Shown: positions 44,666-53,184 of the stretch, piece by piece
How positions within the stretch are numbered: the stretch's first letter is position 1
How the letters are laid out: each line of letters opens with the position of its first letter
NCBI GenBank assembly: GCA_024697645.1
Contig: JAILFH010000093.1
Coordinates: 46,390 to 110,389, forward strand
Direction of reading: 5' to 3'
From: Prevotella sp.
GTDB taxonomy: Bacteria; Bacteroidota; Bacteroidia; Bacteroidales; Bacteroidaceae
Length of the DNA: 64,000 nucleotides
The notes under the pieces: model-generated
Seen by the model: only the letters and a program-made list of their open reading frames with translations
The model's database searches: none
What the model was told of the DNA's origin: nothing
Position numbers and translations under genes: made by a program

Positions 44666-44706
44666 AACCATACCCGAACTGAAAACTTATTCGTTAAAAT
44701 TACGAC

Positions 44707-45840
44707 ATGACCGACGAGATACTTAACATCATGCAGCCCGAAAGCCCAATCACTGACGAACAACTCGCCATGATTGACAGCAATGCAGACCTCCGTGAGG
44801 CCTGCGAAGACGTCATGATGCTTCAGGGCATGCTGGCAGAGAAACCAGATACTGAGGCTGCCTTGCAGCGGTTCCATGAGAAACACCGCAAGTCTTCGCG
44901 TCGTTGGCTCTATTGGAGTGCTGCCTCAGTAGTAGCAGCCCTCTTCGCTGGTGCTTTGTTCCTGTTGTGGACTTCTCATCATTCTGCCGAGGAAGCTGTG
45001 CTCGCCCAGCAGTCGTCTGTAGCCAGCAAGTCTTCTGATGAAGCAATCCTTGATGGTTCCTCTGTCACACTTACTGCGGCTGATGGGGAGCAACAGGCAA
45101 TTACCGTAGAAAAGTCCAAAGATGCGGCTGATGAGGTTATCAACGTAGTAGAAAGTCAATTGACTCTAAGCAATAGCAACAAAAACGCAGGTGCCAATTC
45201 AAACCCCCTCACCAGCGCCATTGTCGTTCCCTATGGCCATTCCGTATTGGTTCATTTAAGCGACGGTACCCGTGTCTATCTTCGTCCCGGTTCAAAACTC
45301 ATTTATCCCGACAAGTTCATCGGCGACTATCGCGTTGTCTCGCTCAAGGGCGAAGCCTATTTCTGCGTGGCCCACAATCCTGAGCGTCCTTTCGTCGTTG
45401 GCACTCCTCAGGGCATTGTGCAGGACTACGGAACTGAATTCAATGTTACGACAGAAGGTGATAAAACTCAGGTGGTCCTCGTTGAAGGTAGTGTAGGCGT
45501 GAAGCCCACAAACCATCATGAACAACTCTTGCAACCGGGTCAGATGGCAACCTTCGACGCCAATCATCCCACACCAGTTATTGAGAAAGTCGACACCGAT
45601 CCTTACACCGCTTGGCGCGACGGCTATTTCTATTTCAATGAGCAAACCCTTGGCGACATCATCACACAACTCGCCTGCTCTTACAACCTGAAGGTAGAAT
45701 GTCACAACACCGACATTCTCCGACTCCGTCTCCGCTATATCATTCCTCGTAGCAGCACAGCCGCCTACGCCGTTGAAATTCTCAACCGCTTACAGACTGG
45801 CCACATTCAACTTCAAGGCGACCGCATCGTCATCCGATAA
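44707..45840 (+). CDS. FecR-family anti-sigma factor
   Basis: This 377-residue inner-membrane protein has a short cytoplasmic part (1-67) that should bind the sigma factor. One membrane helix lies at about 68-90 (YWSAASVVAALFAGALFLLW). A variable linker is followed by the periplasmic FecR domain (about 155-270, VPYGHSVLVHLSDGTRVYL, LKGEAYFCVAHNPERPFVV, GTEFNVTTEGDKTQVVLVEG). A C-terminal DUF4974-type domain (about 300-377, YFYFNEQTLGDIITQLACSY) follows; this is the part expected to contact the STN domain of SusC. Length is usual for Bacteroidota FecR proteins. Confidence 0.92.
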   Translation: MTDEILNIMQPESPITDEQLAMIDSNADLREACEDVMMLQGMLAEKPDTEAALQRFHEKHRKSSRRWLYWSAASVVAALFAGALFLLWTSHHSAEEAVLAQQSSVASKSSDEAILDGSSVTLTAADGEQQAITVEKSKDAADEVINVVESQLTLSNSNKNAGANSNPLTSAIVVPYGHSVLVHLSDGTRVYLRPGSKLIYPDKFIGDYRVVSLKGEAYFCVAHNPERPFVVGTPQGIVQDYGTEFNVTTEGDKTQVVLVEGSVGVKPTNHHEQLLQPGQMATFDANHPTPVIEKVDTDPYTAWRDGYFYFNEQTLGDIITQLACSYNLKVECHNTDILRLRLRYIIPRSSTAAYAVEILNRLQTGHIQLQGDRIVIR

Positions 45841-45949
45841 GAATTCCGCCGTAGGTCAGATTATCCTTTTACCACAACTACGTACTTCAGGCTATTCTAT
45901 TTGAATGTGCTTCACGTAGAATGTTTTTTTCACAAAGTACAGACAAAAA

Positions 45950-45979
45950 TTGAGCGCTCCCAGAAATGGGAACGCTCAA
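45950..45979 (-). terminator. CGCTCAAA-type palindrome acting as terminator
   Basis: TTGAGCGCTCCCA (45950-45962) pairs with TGGGAACGCTCAA (45967-45979). On the minus strand a T-run follows, past the EamA gene end. Nearby bases 45985-46055 are ATTACTAATTACTCATT tandem words. The gap 45841-46135 holds nothing else that I recognise. Confidence 0.65.
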
Positions 45980-46135
45980 AGGTTATTAATTGGGTATTAT
46001 TAATTACTAATTCGGCTCAAACATTACTAATTACTCATTACTAATTACTAATTAATTAAATGTCTGAAACTTCTCTACCTAGGCAAACTTGCCTTTCTCC
46101 ATGTATGTGTATGCTGGCAATGTGTTCTATGATTT

Positions 46136-46564
46136 TTATAATACCATAATCAATGTTCCTGCAAGCAGAAGAAGAGATCCAACAAGGGTCTTCCATGTGA
46201 AAGATTCGCCTAAGAAGATAACTGCAAAAAGAATGGTCAGTACCAAACTGCATTTGTCTATAGGCACAACCTTGTTGACTTCGCCTATCTTCAAGGCATA
46301 GAAGTAGCACAGCCACGATCCTCCCGTTGCAAAACCTGACAGTATGAGGAATAGCCAACTCTTGGTGGTTATGGAACTGATGCCACCCTGGCTATGGGTC
46401 AGGAATACCATGCCCCATGCCATTATCAGTACAACGATGGTGCGGATAGCAGTAGCCAAATTGGAATCTACACCTTCGATTCCAATCTTTGCCAGTATAG
46501 CCGTGGCTGCAGCAAATACGGCAGAGAGTATTGCAAATAATAACCACATATTTTTGCTTTTCAT
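46136..46564 (-). CDS. EamA-family small membrane transporter
   Basis: This 142-residue protein is almost entirely hydrophobic, with about five membrane helices (WLLFAILSAVFAAATAILAK, TAIRTIVVLIMAWGMVFL, and a final LVGSLLLLAGTLIMVL). It corresponds to one EamA (DMT superfamily) repeat and would probably work as a dimer. Small single-domain members are often described as metabolite exporters; no substrate can be read here. An isolated minus-strand gene. Confidence 0.85.
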   Translation of the reverse strand: MKSKNMWLLFAILSAVFAAATAILAKIGIEGVDSNLATAIRTIVVLIMAWGMVFLTHSQGGISSITTKSWLFLILSGFATGGSWLCYFYALKIGEVNKVVPIDKCSLVLTILFAVIFLGESFTWKTLVGSLLLLAGTLIMVL

Positions 46565-46611
46565 TGTTTGTCTTTGTTAAAGGTGAGATGGGCTTCCATG
46601 AACACTAATTA

Positions 46612-46667
46612 CTCATTTCTCATTTCTCATTTCTCATTACTCATCACTCATTACTCATTACTCATTT
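46612..46667. repeat. 7-nt tandem repeat running through the stop codon of the hydrolase gene
   Basis: Eight contiguous CTCATTT/CTCATTA/CTCATCA heptamers. The hydrolase stop codon (46662-46664) and its last lysine codon lie inside the last unit. Confidence 0.8.
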
Positions 46668-48053
46668 CACCACGACCTTGCGTCCATTATGGATGTAGAG
46701 GCCAGGCTTTGAGGGCTGGGCAGAGAGGCGCTGACCGTCAAGACGATACCAACCTGAGAGGCGATGGAGCCTGGGGGCGACGTCGATGACCGGATTGTCG
46801 AGGGAAGCGGGAGTGTATATGCCCTTGAGATAGTCGGACTCGAGATCCAGCAGATGACTGATGGAATTGATGACAAAGAGGACTGCCGTCTGCTCGTGCA
46901 AGCCCGATGACTTGTAGGTCTCGAGGCGGTCGTCGCCTACTCCACCGTCGGTACGCAGGAAGTCGGCGAGATGCTCCAAGCAGAAATAGGGGACAATCTC
47001 GTCGTCGGCAGAGTGGTAGACATAGAACCGTGTGGCCTCGTTGGGCTTCCAGCCAGCGACAAGTGTGTTCTCTTCCAGCGCATCAAAGAACGGCTGCATC
47101 CTGGTGTTGGAACGCGTGAAGTTCTCCGTGCACATGATGCTATCGACCAGAACGCCTGTCTTCTCATTGCCGCCCACGACCTTGAAGATGGAGTCGTTGA
47201 TGGTCGTAGAGTTGAATTTCTTGGAGTTGAGCCACTCAATGGCCTTCGTGTCGAGGGGCTTGCGGAAACACTCGCTATAGTCGACGTCGACGCCAGCACC
47301 GTCAATCTGTCCCTGCACAATGAGGGGCATCGCACAGGGGTAGCGATAGCGAGCACTGGGCAGGAGAAGCGTATCGAGCATCGCCGCGATGTCGTAGGGG
47401 CCGTCGCCACAAAGGGTGTAGTCGATGTGGGTGAAGGCCTCAGCGTCGACGGGATGGGTGTCGAAATAGCGCTGCACAGCCATTGCGGAATGGCCTCCCT
47501 GCGAATAGCCTATCTGCGTGAACAGATCGCCGTAGGTGTAGCCCATCTGCGAAAGAAGTCGACGTGCCGACTTGACTGCATCGATGTTGTTGCGGGCGGT
47601 GATGTCGGCCATGAGATAGGCCTGCGGCTTGTCGACAGTGGTGCCGAACCCATAGCCGTCGGGACTGATGGTGATGAAGTGAGGTCCCATGCCTGCCATC
47701 GGACCCTCGATGGACATGTTATCCGTCTGCGTCGGGGCTTCATTGGCTCGCGTAATCGTGTAATGGTTGCTGAGCATGAGTCCACTGGCGTCGTAACTCT
47801 CCCCATTGATGGTGACGGGATCCTTGTGAGTGAACACCTTCTCGGGGAACACCATTGCGGCAGAGAGCGTGACGGGATTGCCTTCGTGGTCGACACTCTC
47901 ATAGGTGTAGTTCACGCGATAGTAACTAATCTTGATGAATAGGGCGCTGTAGGACAGGAGCGTGGTGTCGGTGATGGCTTCCTGAGCGCTCGCGCTGACG
48001 GCATTCACAAGTAATGCGATGGTCAGGGATAATTTGGCGTAAAAGGTGTTCAT
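46662..48053 (-). CDS. Secreted alpha/beta-hydrolase (lipase/esterase-like) with sorting tail
   Basis: This 463-residue secreted enzyme has a signal peptide (1-24, VSASAQ). The alpha/beta-hydrolase nucleophile elbow is G182-Y-S184-Q-G (IGYSQGGHSAMAV). A likely acid is in VYHSADDEIVPY (about 350) and a likely base His in SSGLHEQTAVLF. The pattern is close to secretory lipases and fungal-type esterases, but the substrate is open. The C-terminus RLSAQPSKPGLYIHNGRKVVVK has the same GLYI-x-NGRKVVVK tail as the GH43 enzyme, so export by a type IX-like system is inferred. It stands alone between repeat-filled gaps. Confidence 0.78.
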   Translation of the reverse strand: MNTFYAKLSLTIALLVNAVSASAQEAITDTTLLSYSALFIKISYYRVNYTYESVDHEGNPVTLSAAMVFPEKVFTHKDPVTINGESYDASGLMLSNHYTITRANEAPTQTDNMSIEGPMAGMGPHFITISPDGYGFGTTVDKPQAYLMADITARNNIDAVKSARRLLSQMGYTYGDLFTQIGYSQGGHSAMAVQRYFDTHPVDAEAFTHIDYTLCGDGPYDIAAMLDTLLLPSARYRYPCAMPLIVQGQIDGAGVDVDYSECFRKPLDTKAIEWLNSKKFNSTTINDSIFKVVGGNEKTGVLVDSIMCTENFTRSNTRMQPFFDALEENTLVAGWKPNEATRFYVYHSADDEIVPYFCLEHLADFLRTDGGVGDDRLETYKSSGLHEQTAVLFVINSISHLLDLESDYLKGIYTPASLDNPVIDVAPRLHRLSGWYRLDGQRLSAQPSKPGLYIHNGRKVVVK

Positions 48054-48094
48054 AAAAAAAGTTCAAAGTTCAAGAGTTTAAAAGTTCAAAGTTG

Positions 48095-48236
48095 ATGCGC
48101 TTCGCGCGGGGCAAGGAGCAAGGGGCAAGGGGCAAGAGATATGCCTTTGTGGCTCACTTTTAACCACGGATGACACAGATTTTTTCTTATGTTATAATAA
48201 CACGGATTATCGTTCACCGATGTTAGGGCTTCGCCC
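48095..48236. repeat. Dispersed composite repeat C, copy 2
   Basis: Same order as at 36143-36276: GCGCTTCGCGCGGGGCAAGG, GGATGACACAGATTTTTTCT, CGGATTATCGTTCACCGATG, GGGCTTCGCCC. GTTCAAAG words precede it at 48060-48092. Confidence 0.8.
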
Positions 48237-48268
48237 TGTTTCAAGAGTTCAAAGTTGGCTTCGCCTGA

Positions 48269-48486
48269 TGACTTTTTTAAAACATAAATACACAAGTTTT
48301 TAAGTGTTGAAAAGAGACATAAGTTCAAGTTCACAAGTTTCAAGTTTTACTCACGTTACTTTGTTACCTTGTTATTTTGTTACTTTGGAAAGGCTGCCGT
48401 AAGGCGAAACTTTTGTCCTTTTGGGATTTCTGTTCTTAATCTTATGTCAATTAAAACTCTTAAATATTTATGTCCTTCTGTTTTAT
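48269..48486. repeat. Dispersed composite repeat B, copy 2
   Basis: It follows repeat C directly and matches 25539-25823 with a deletion of about 65 bases. The remainder of the gene-free stretch 48054-48711 is a CACAGATTACACAGATT-type repeat (48592-48652) and ATTACTCATT words up to the M3 peptidase stop. Confidence 0.8.
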
Positions 48487-48711
48487 CTGCGCACCCTCGA
48501 TTTTTCCAATTTCAATTTTCCAATTTCCATTCGAAAGCGGCTGCCACGAATTACTAATTACTCATTACTAATTTCTCATTATTCTTTTGCCCACAGATTA
48601 CACAGATTTTCTCAGATTTTTTTTCTGATTTACTACTGATTTCACAGATTGGTTGCTGTGTAAGTCGCTGCCTCGAATTACTCATTACTCATTATTAATT
48701 ACTCATTATTC

Positions 48712-50850
48712 TTACATTCCCCTTGCACGGAGGAGGCCTGAGGCATCGGGAGATTTCATGCCGGTGAAGTCGGAGAACATCTGCATGAGGTCGCCGGTAT
48801 TACCGCGACTCAGCACCTTGTTGCGGAAGTCCATACCTGTCTCGGGCTTCAGGGCTCCACGCTTGGCAAACACCTCAGCGACATTCACGGCAAGCACCTC
48901 TGTCCAGAGATAACTGTAATAGCCTGCGGCATATCCCCCACCCCAGACGTGATTGAAGTAACTCGTGCCGTAGCGGGGAGGAATCTGCGGATTGAGCAAG
49001 CCAATCTGCTGGAGGGACTTCGTCTCAAAGTCGGCTGCCTTGTCGGCTGTAGGAATCTCATCGACGGAGAGCATGTGCCAAGCAAGATCGGCACAGGTAG
49101 CGGCAAGGTTCTCACCGAGGGCATAGGCGCTGTGGAAGTTGATGCTCTTGAGCATGCGTTCCTTCAGGTCGGCAGGCATGGGCGCTCCCGTCTGATAATG
49201 GCGCGCGAAGTGGTCGAAGACCTCGGGAATGGTGGCGAACGACTCGTTGAACTGCGAAGGCAACTCCACAAAGTCGCGTGCTACGGCCGTTCCGCTCAGC
49301 GCGTTGTAGTGGCAGTTGGAGAGGATGCCGTGAAGGGCGTGACCGAACTCATGGAAGAGCGTCGTCACCTCATCCCACGTGAGCAACGAGGGCTGACCCT
49401 CGGGAGCCTTGGCGTTGTTGCAGACGTTGTAGATGAGCGGAATCTGCTGGCGCTCGCGGCTCTGCTTAGCGAAGGAACTCATCCACGCTCCACCGCGCTT
49501 CGTAGGACGACGGAAGTAGTCGTGATAGAACAAGGCAAGCGTGCTGCCGTCCTTGTCGATCACCTCATAGACCTTCATGTCGGGATGATAGGTGGGAATG
49601 TCGCTGCGCTCCTTGAAACTGAGGCCATAGGCACGATTGGCGGCATAGAACACACCATTGATCAATACGCTATCGACATTGAAATAGGGTTTTACTTCAT
49701 CGTCGGAGATGTTGAACGTGGCGTTCTTCATCTTGGCCGAATAGTAGAAGCGGTCGTAGGGCTGCAACGTGAAATCGGCACCCTCGGTCTTGCGAGCGAA
49801 CTCCTCTATCGCCTTAGTCTCCGCATCGGCCTTCGGGGTGTATTCACCGATGAGTTGACGGAGGAACGCATAGACGTTGTCGGGAGTCTTCGCCATCGTG
49901 TTGTCCAACGAGAAAGAAGCATAGTTGGGATGTCCCATCAACTGGGCTTTCTCAGCGCGCAGACGGGCAATCTCAACCACGATGGGGAAGGTGTTGAACG
50001 AGCGCGTGCCGTCGGAACGATGGATGGAAGCCTCATAGACGCGCTTGCGCAACTGTCGGTTGTCGAGACTTGCCAGAATCGGCTGCTGGGTGGTGTTGAT
50101 GATGACGATGCAATAAGGCGTCTTGCTGCCCCTGCTTTCGGCATCTTTCTTGCACTGAGCAATGTCGGCCTCGCTGAGTCCCGCAAGTTCCTCCTTGCTG
50201 TTGACCCACACCACAGAATTATTGGTGGCGCTTGGCAACAGATCGCCCCACTGCTGCTGCAACTCGGCGATGCGCAAGTTGATTTCCTTCATGCGGTTCA
50301 TCTTCTCGTCGGACAGAAGCGCGCCCGATCTGACGAAGTCCTTGTAGGTCTCCTCAAGTAGTTTCTTGTCTTCGCCCTTGAGTTTCTTGTACTGCTTGTC
50401 GTAGACGGTCTTGATGCGCTGGAACAAGGCTTTGTTGAACGTGATCTCGTTGCCCAGTTCGGTGAGCATTGGAGTCACTTTCTTCTGAGTCTCAGCAATC
50501 TCGGGGGTCTTGTCGGCGCTGACGAGGCCATAGAAGATATTGGTCACCCTGTCGAGGACAACACCGCTCTGCTCGTAGGCGAGAATGGTGTTCTCGAAGG
50601 TTGGTTTCTTCTTGTTGGCTACAATCTGATTGATAGCCTCGCGCTGCATCTTGATGGCAGCCTCGATGGCAGGCAGATAGTCGGTGGGCTTTATCTTGCT
50701 GAAGTCGGGTGCACCGTAGGGCAGTGAACTCGGCTGGAGCAAGGGATTGCTAGCGACATCGTCGGATGCCATTACGTCGAGGGATGCGATTGGCGACTGC
50801 AGCATCACGGATGCGAGTCCAAGTGTCAGGAATGTTCTCACTATTTTCAT
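48712..50850 (-). CDS. dcp: M3-family zinc oligopeptidase / peptidyl-dipeptidase (Dcp type)
   Basis: This 712-residue peptidase has a signal-like N-terminus (1-28, SVMLQSPIASLDVMA) and the helical N-lobe of the M3 family. The thermolysin-like zinc motif is H500-E-F-G-H504 (FHEFGHALHGILS), with the third ligand glutamate expected in FVELPSQFNESF. The C-terminal YFNHVWGGGYAAGYYSYLW is typical of Dcp/oligopeptidase A. It would cut dipeptides or short pieces from small peptides, probably in the periplasm. It is a single gene with a -7 box 47 bases upstream. Confidence 0.9.
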   Translation of the reverse strand: MKIVRTFLTLGLASVMLQSPIASLDVMASDDVASNPLLQPSSLPYGAPDFSKIKPTDYLPAIEAAIKMQREAINQIVANKKKPTFENTILAYEQSGVVLDRVTNIFYGLVSADKTPEIAETQKKVTPMLTELGNEITFNKALFQRIKTVYDKQYKKLKGEDKKLLEETYKDFVRSGALLSDEKMNRMKEINLRIAELQQQWGDLLPSATNNSVVWVNSKEELAGLSEADIAQCKKDAESRGSKTPYCIVIINTTQQPILASLDNRQLRKRVYEASIHRSDGTRSFNTFPIVVEIARLRAEKAQLMGHPNYASFSLDNTMAKTPDNVYAFLRQLIGEYTPKADAETKAIEEFARKTEGADFTLQPYDRFYYSAKMKNATFNISDDEVKPYFNVDSVLINGVFYAANRAYGLSFKERSDIPTYHPDMKVYEVIDKDGSTLALFYHDYFRRPTKRGGAWMSSFAKQSRERQQIPLIYNVCNNAKAPEGQPSLLTWDEVTTLFHEFGHALHGILSNCHYNALSGTAVARDFVELPSQFNESFATIPEVFDHFARHYQTGAPMPADLKERMLKSINFHSAYALGENLAATCADLAWHMLSVDEIPTADKAADFETKSLQQIGLLNPQIPPRYGTSYFNHVWGGGYAAGYYSYLWTEVLAVNVAEVFAKRGALKPETGMDFRNKVLSRGNTGDLMQMFSDFTGMKSPDASGLLRARGM

Positions 50851-50897
50851 AATGGGGAATAATTAGTAGTTTTTGTTGATTTTTCTTGTCTTGTTTA

Positions 50898-50905
50898 CAA
50901 AAGTA
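50898..50905 (-). promoter_or_regulatory. -7 promoter box for the M3 peptidase gene
   Basis: TACTTTTG on the minus strand, with a weak TTCG 21 nt upstream (50927-50930). A second candidate, TATCTTTG, lies at 50935-50942. Confidence 0.5.
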
Positions 50906-51029
50906 CTGAATTTTTGCGAAACTGCAAAGATATCGGGGAGAAAATTTTGATGTTGAGAAAGGTTGAGAGGTGTTGAGAAGGGTTGAGAGGGGTTCAAAGT
51001 TCAAGGTTCAAAGTTCAAGTTTCTTTTGC

Positions 51030-51096
51030 CCACAGATTACACAGATTTTCTCAGATTTCTTTTTATTTCGATTTATTACTGATTTCACAGATTAGC
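51030..51096. repeat. CACAGATTACACAGATT-type dispersed repeat
   Basis: CCCACAGATTACACAGATTT, TCTCAGATTT, then TACTGATTTCACAGATT. A close copy lies at 48592-48652. Confidence 0.75.
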
Positions 51097-51130
51097 ACTA
51101 ACGCAGTTGTAAGGCGCGACTACGAGCGCC

Positions 51131-52041
51131 AAATCTCAAATTCTTATTAATTCAATGCAGCAGGAGAAATTCTTATATTCTAAAATTCTTGATAAAAAAT
51201 CTTTTGCCCCTGTAGGGCGACGATTTGTTGTTCATTTTTAAACCCAGGGCGCTGCCCTGGGCTATTTGCTTGCTGGGCCTTCAGCCCGCTTTTTGGTTAC
51301 ATTTTAGAGGCGCGATATAGAGCGCCAAAGTTGTCAAAAGTTGTCAGGGTTGTCTTCGAAAAACTCAAATGGTCTTCTGAAACCCCTTCGGCTTAGGCCG
51401 CTTCCCCAATGGGGAATGCTCAAATCTCGAATTCTTATTAATTCAATGCAGCAGGAGAAATTCTTAAATTCTAAAATTCTTGATAAAAAATCTTTTGCCC
51501 CTGTAGGGCGACGATTTGTTGTTCATTTTTAAACCCAGGGCGCTGCCCTGGGCTATTTGCTTGCTGGGCCTTCAGCCCGCTTTTTGGTTACATTTTAGAG
51601 GCGCGGTATAGAGCGCCAAAGTTGTCAAAAGTTGTCAGGGTTGTCTTCGAAAAACTCAAATGGTCTTCTAAAACCCCTTCGGCTTAGGCCGCTTCCCAAC
51701 GGGAACGCTCAAATCTGCTTGAAGCGATATTTTCGTGCTTTTTGTTTTGTTTTCGTGTTTTTTCGGAATTAAAAAAGATTTCTCGCGTAGCGATATTTCA
51801 AGGATTTCTGGGCGAAGCCCATCCTATGCGTCCCCTTCGGCTTAGGCCGCTTCCCCCATTGGGGAGTGCTCAAATCTCGAATTCTCATTAATTCAGTGCA
51901 GCAGGAAAAATTCTTAAATTCTAAAATTCTTGATAAAAAATCTTTTGCCCCTGTAGGGCGAATATTTGTTGTGATTGCATAATACCCAGGGCGTTGCCCT
52001 GGGCTATTTGCTTGCTGGGCCTTCAGCCCGCTTTTTGGGTA
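51131..52041. repeat. Tandem duplication of a 290-bp palindrome-rich element plus partial third copy
   Basis: Copies at 51131-51421 and 51422-51710 differ at only a handful of positions. A shorter, more diverged copy is at 51872-52041. Each full copy has hairpins GCCCCTGTAGGGC, CCCAGGGCGCTGCCCTGGG and GGGCCTTCAGCCC, a GAGCGCC-containing segment and a REP-like end (CCCCTTCGGCTTAGGCCGC ... GCTCAAA). Open frames across them look like translated palindromes, not genes. The gap 50851-52221 otherwise holds GTTCAAAG words, the CACAGATT repeat and AT-rich sequence. Confidence 0.85.
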
Positions 52042-52221
52042 CTAAATTTCTCCCTCGTTTGGTCTGCGGTTTTTTAAGTCGCGTCAGCGTAATACCTGGC
52101 GCAACGCGCCATATATTTTTAATTGTTTTTACTTGTTTTCTTTTGTTTTTTTAAAGGCCGCTGAAAGCGGAACTCTGCAGTTTTTCGCTGAAACCCTTTA
52201 GCAATACGCCAAGATTGTGTT

Positions 52222-52365
52222 CTACAGTTTCATCACTCTCTTCATCTCCAGATTCTCGTAGCCTTCGGGGCAGTGGGTGGAGAGATAGACTGTAGGATTG
52301 TTGCTGACGAACTCACGCATCAGGTCGAACGTCTCGCGCGCTACCTTGATTGCATTGATTTTCAT
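52222..52365 (-). CDS. Small hypothetical protein, 47 residues
   Basis: A 47-codon frame beginning MKINAIKVARETFDLMREFV and ending EGYENLEMKRVMKL. It has helix-like amphipathic character and a THCPEGYENL segment, and I do not recognise the family. It is too short for certainty; it could be a genuine small protein or the remnant of a longer gene broken by the neighbouring repeat cluster. Third-position composition looks gene-like. It lies 209 bases downstream of the peroxide operon on the same strand. Confidence 0.4.
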   Translation of the reverse strand: MKINAIKVARETFDLMREFVSNNPTVYLSTHCPEGYENLEMKRVMKL

Positions 52366-52574
52366 TTTGCAGAATGATTTGTAAACAATGATTCAAATGT
52401 TAAAACGAAGGGACGGCAAGTGTCGGTGTCTTTGCATTATCAGTCAAGTATGATTGATGACTCCTGCTGAATCAGATGTCCCAGCATGGAATGCTTAGTC
52501 ACTTCGCTTACCGTCCTTTGAAAGTCATTGCGTCGCCGCGCGGAAGACTCCGTCGATGCGATCAGCCAATGATA

Positions 52575-52754
52575 TTATTTTGCAGCGGGTTCCCACTTGC
52601 AGCGCACGGGAGAAACAATGGCGCCCTCTTTCTTCAGTTCAGCGAATGCCTTGTCAACTACCTTGCGGTCGGCACCGAGTGCCTTTGTAACGTCGCCTGC
52701 AGACACGGGCTTACCAGCCTCGCGCATAGCCTGTAATACTTGTTCTTTCATCAT
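52575..52754 (-). CDS. Small winged-helix DNA-binding-type protein, 59 residues
   Basis: A 59-residue protein beginning MMKEQVLQAMREAGKPVSAG. Helix-turn-helix-like order: VLQAMREAG, then VSAGDVTKALGADRKVVDKAF, then AELKKEGAIVSPVRCKWEP with a hairpin wing. It looks like a minimal winged-helix domain with no effector domain. It starts 10 bases after the stop of the FMN-split-barrel gene and is therefore probably the last gene of the peroxide operon. Two adjacent ATG codons (52754, 52751) are possible starts. Role as regulator is inferred. Confidence 0.75.
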   Translation of the reverse strand: MMKEQVLQAMREAGKPVSAGDVTKALGADRKVVDKAFAELKKEGAIVSPVRCKWEPAAK

Positions 52755-52764
52755 GTGTTTGGTT

Positions 52765-53163
52765 TTAGAATTTAACAGTTTCTACGGGTTCCATCATCTT
52801 GAAGAATGTGGCGGTAGCATCTTTGAGATAGTACATCACACCATTCTCGCCGTTCTCGCCGAGTGCGGATTTCAGTACGGGCATCTTGTCGACCAAAGCC
52901 TTACCCACTTCCGGGCGATTGTCCTCTACCAGGCGGCACTCAATGCGGAGTGTCTGACCCTTGAAGGCGCAAATCTCGGCCTTGGAATTATCTGCAATCT
53001 GACGAGTGGCATTGGTCTTGCCAAAAGCCATGATGTAGATCTTATCCTCGAAGAACAGCATTGCACCATAAGGACGCACGCGGGGCTGATCGCCCTCAAC
53101 GGTTGCGAGATAGAAGGTGCCGGCCTTCTCCAAAAAATCATAAACGGTCTTAACGTCTGCCAT
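52765..53163 (-). CDS. Pyridoxamine 5'-phosphate oxidase-like FMN split-barrel protein
   Basis: This 132-residue cytoplasmic protein has the split-barrel pattern of the PNPOx-like superfamily (FYLATVEGDQPRVRPYGAML, IYIMAFGKTNATRQIADNSK, AEICAFKGQTLRIECRLVED). Members bind FMN, F420 or haem and act as small reductases; which cofactor applies here is not visible. It is the fourth gene of the gpx operon, 21 bases after the ferritin-like gene. Confidence 0.82.
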   Translation of the reverse strand: MADVKTVYDFLEKAGTFYLATVEGDQPRVRPYGAMLFFEDKIYIMAFGKTNATRQIADNSKAEICAFKGQTLRIECRLVEDNRPEVGKALVDKMPVLKSALGENGENGVMYYLKDATATFFKMMEPVETVKF

Positions 53164-53184
53164 AGTCGTAGTGACTTTGAGGGA

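Larger units (their letters stand above)
44045..44678. repeat. 15-nt perfect inverted repeat bracketing the ECF sigma gene
   Basis: TTCGGGTATGGTTTT at 44045-44059 and its exact reverse complement AAAACCATACCCGAA at 44664-44678. The left arm overlaps the -33 element of the sigma promoter; the right arm overlaps the sigma stop codon. Confidence 0.75.

Noticed and set aside
48949..50361. 470-codon plus-strand frame inside the M3 peptidase gene
   Set aside because: Antisense to a gene with an intact HEFGH motif and family-wide similarity.
51341..51532. 63-codon frame across the palindrome-rich repeats
   Set aside because: It reads through the repeat units; such frames are translated palindromes rather than genes.
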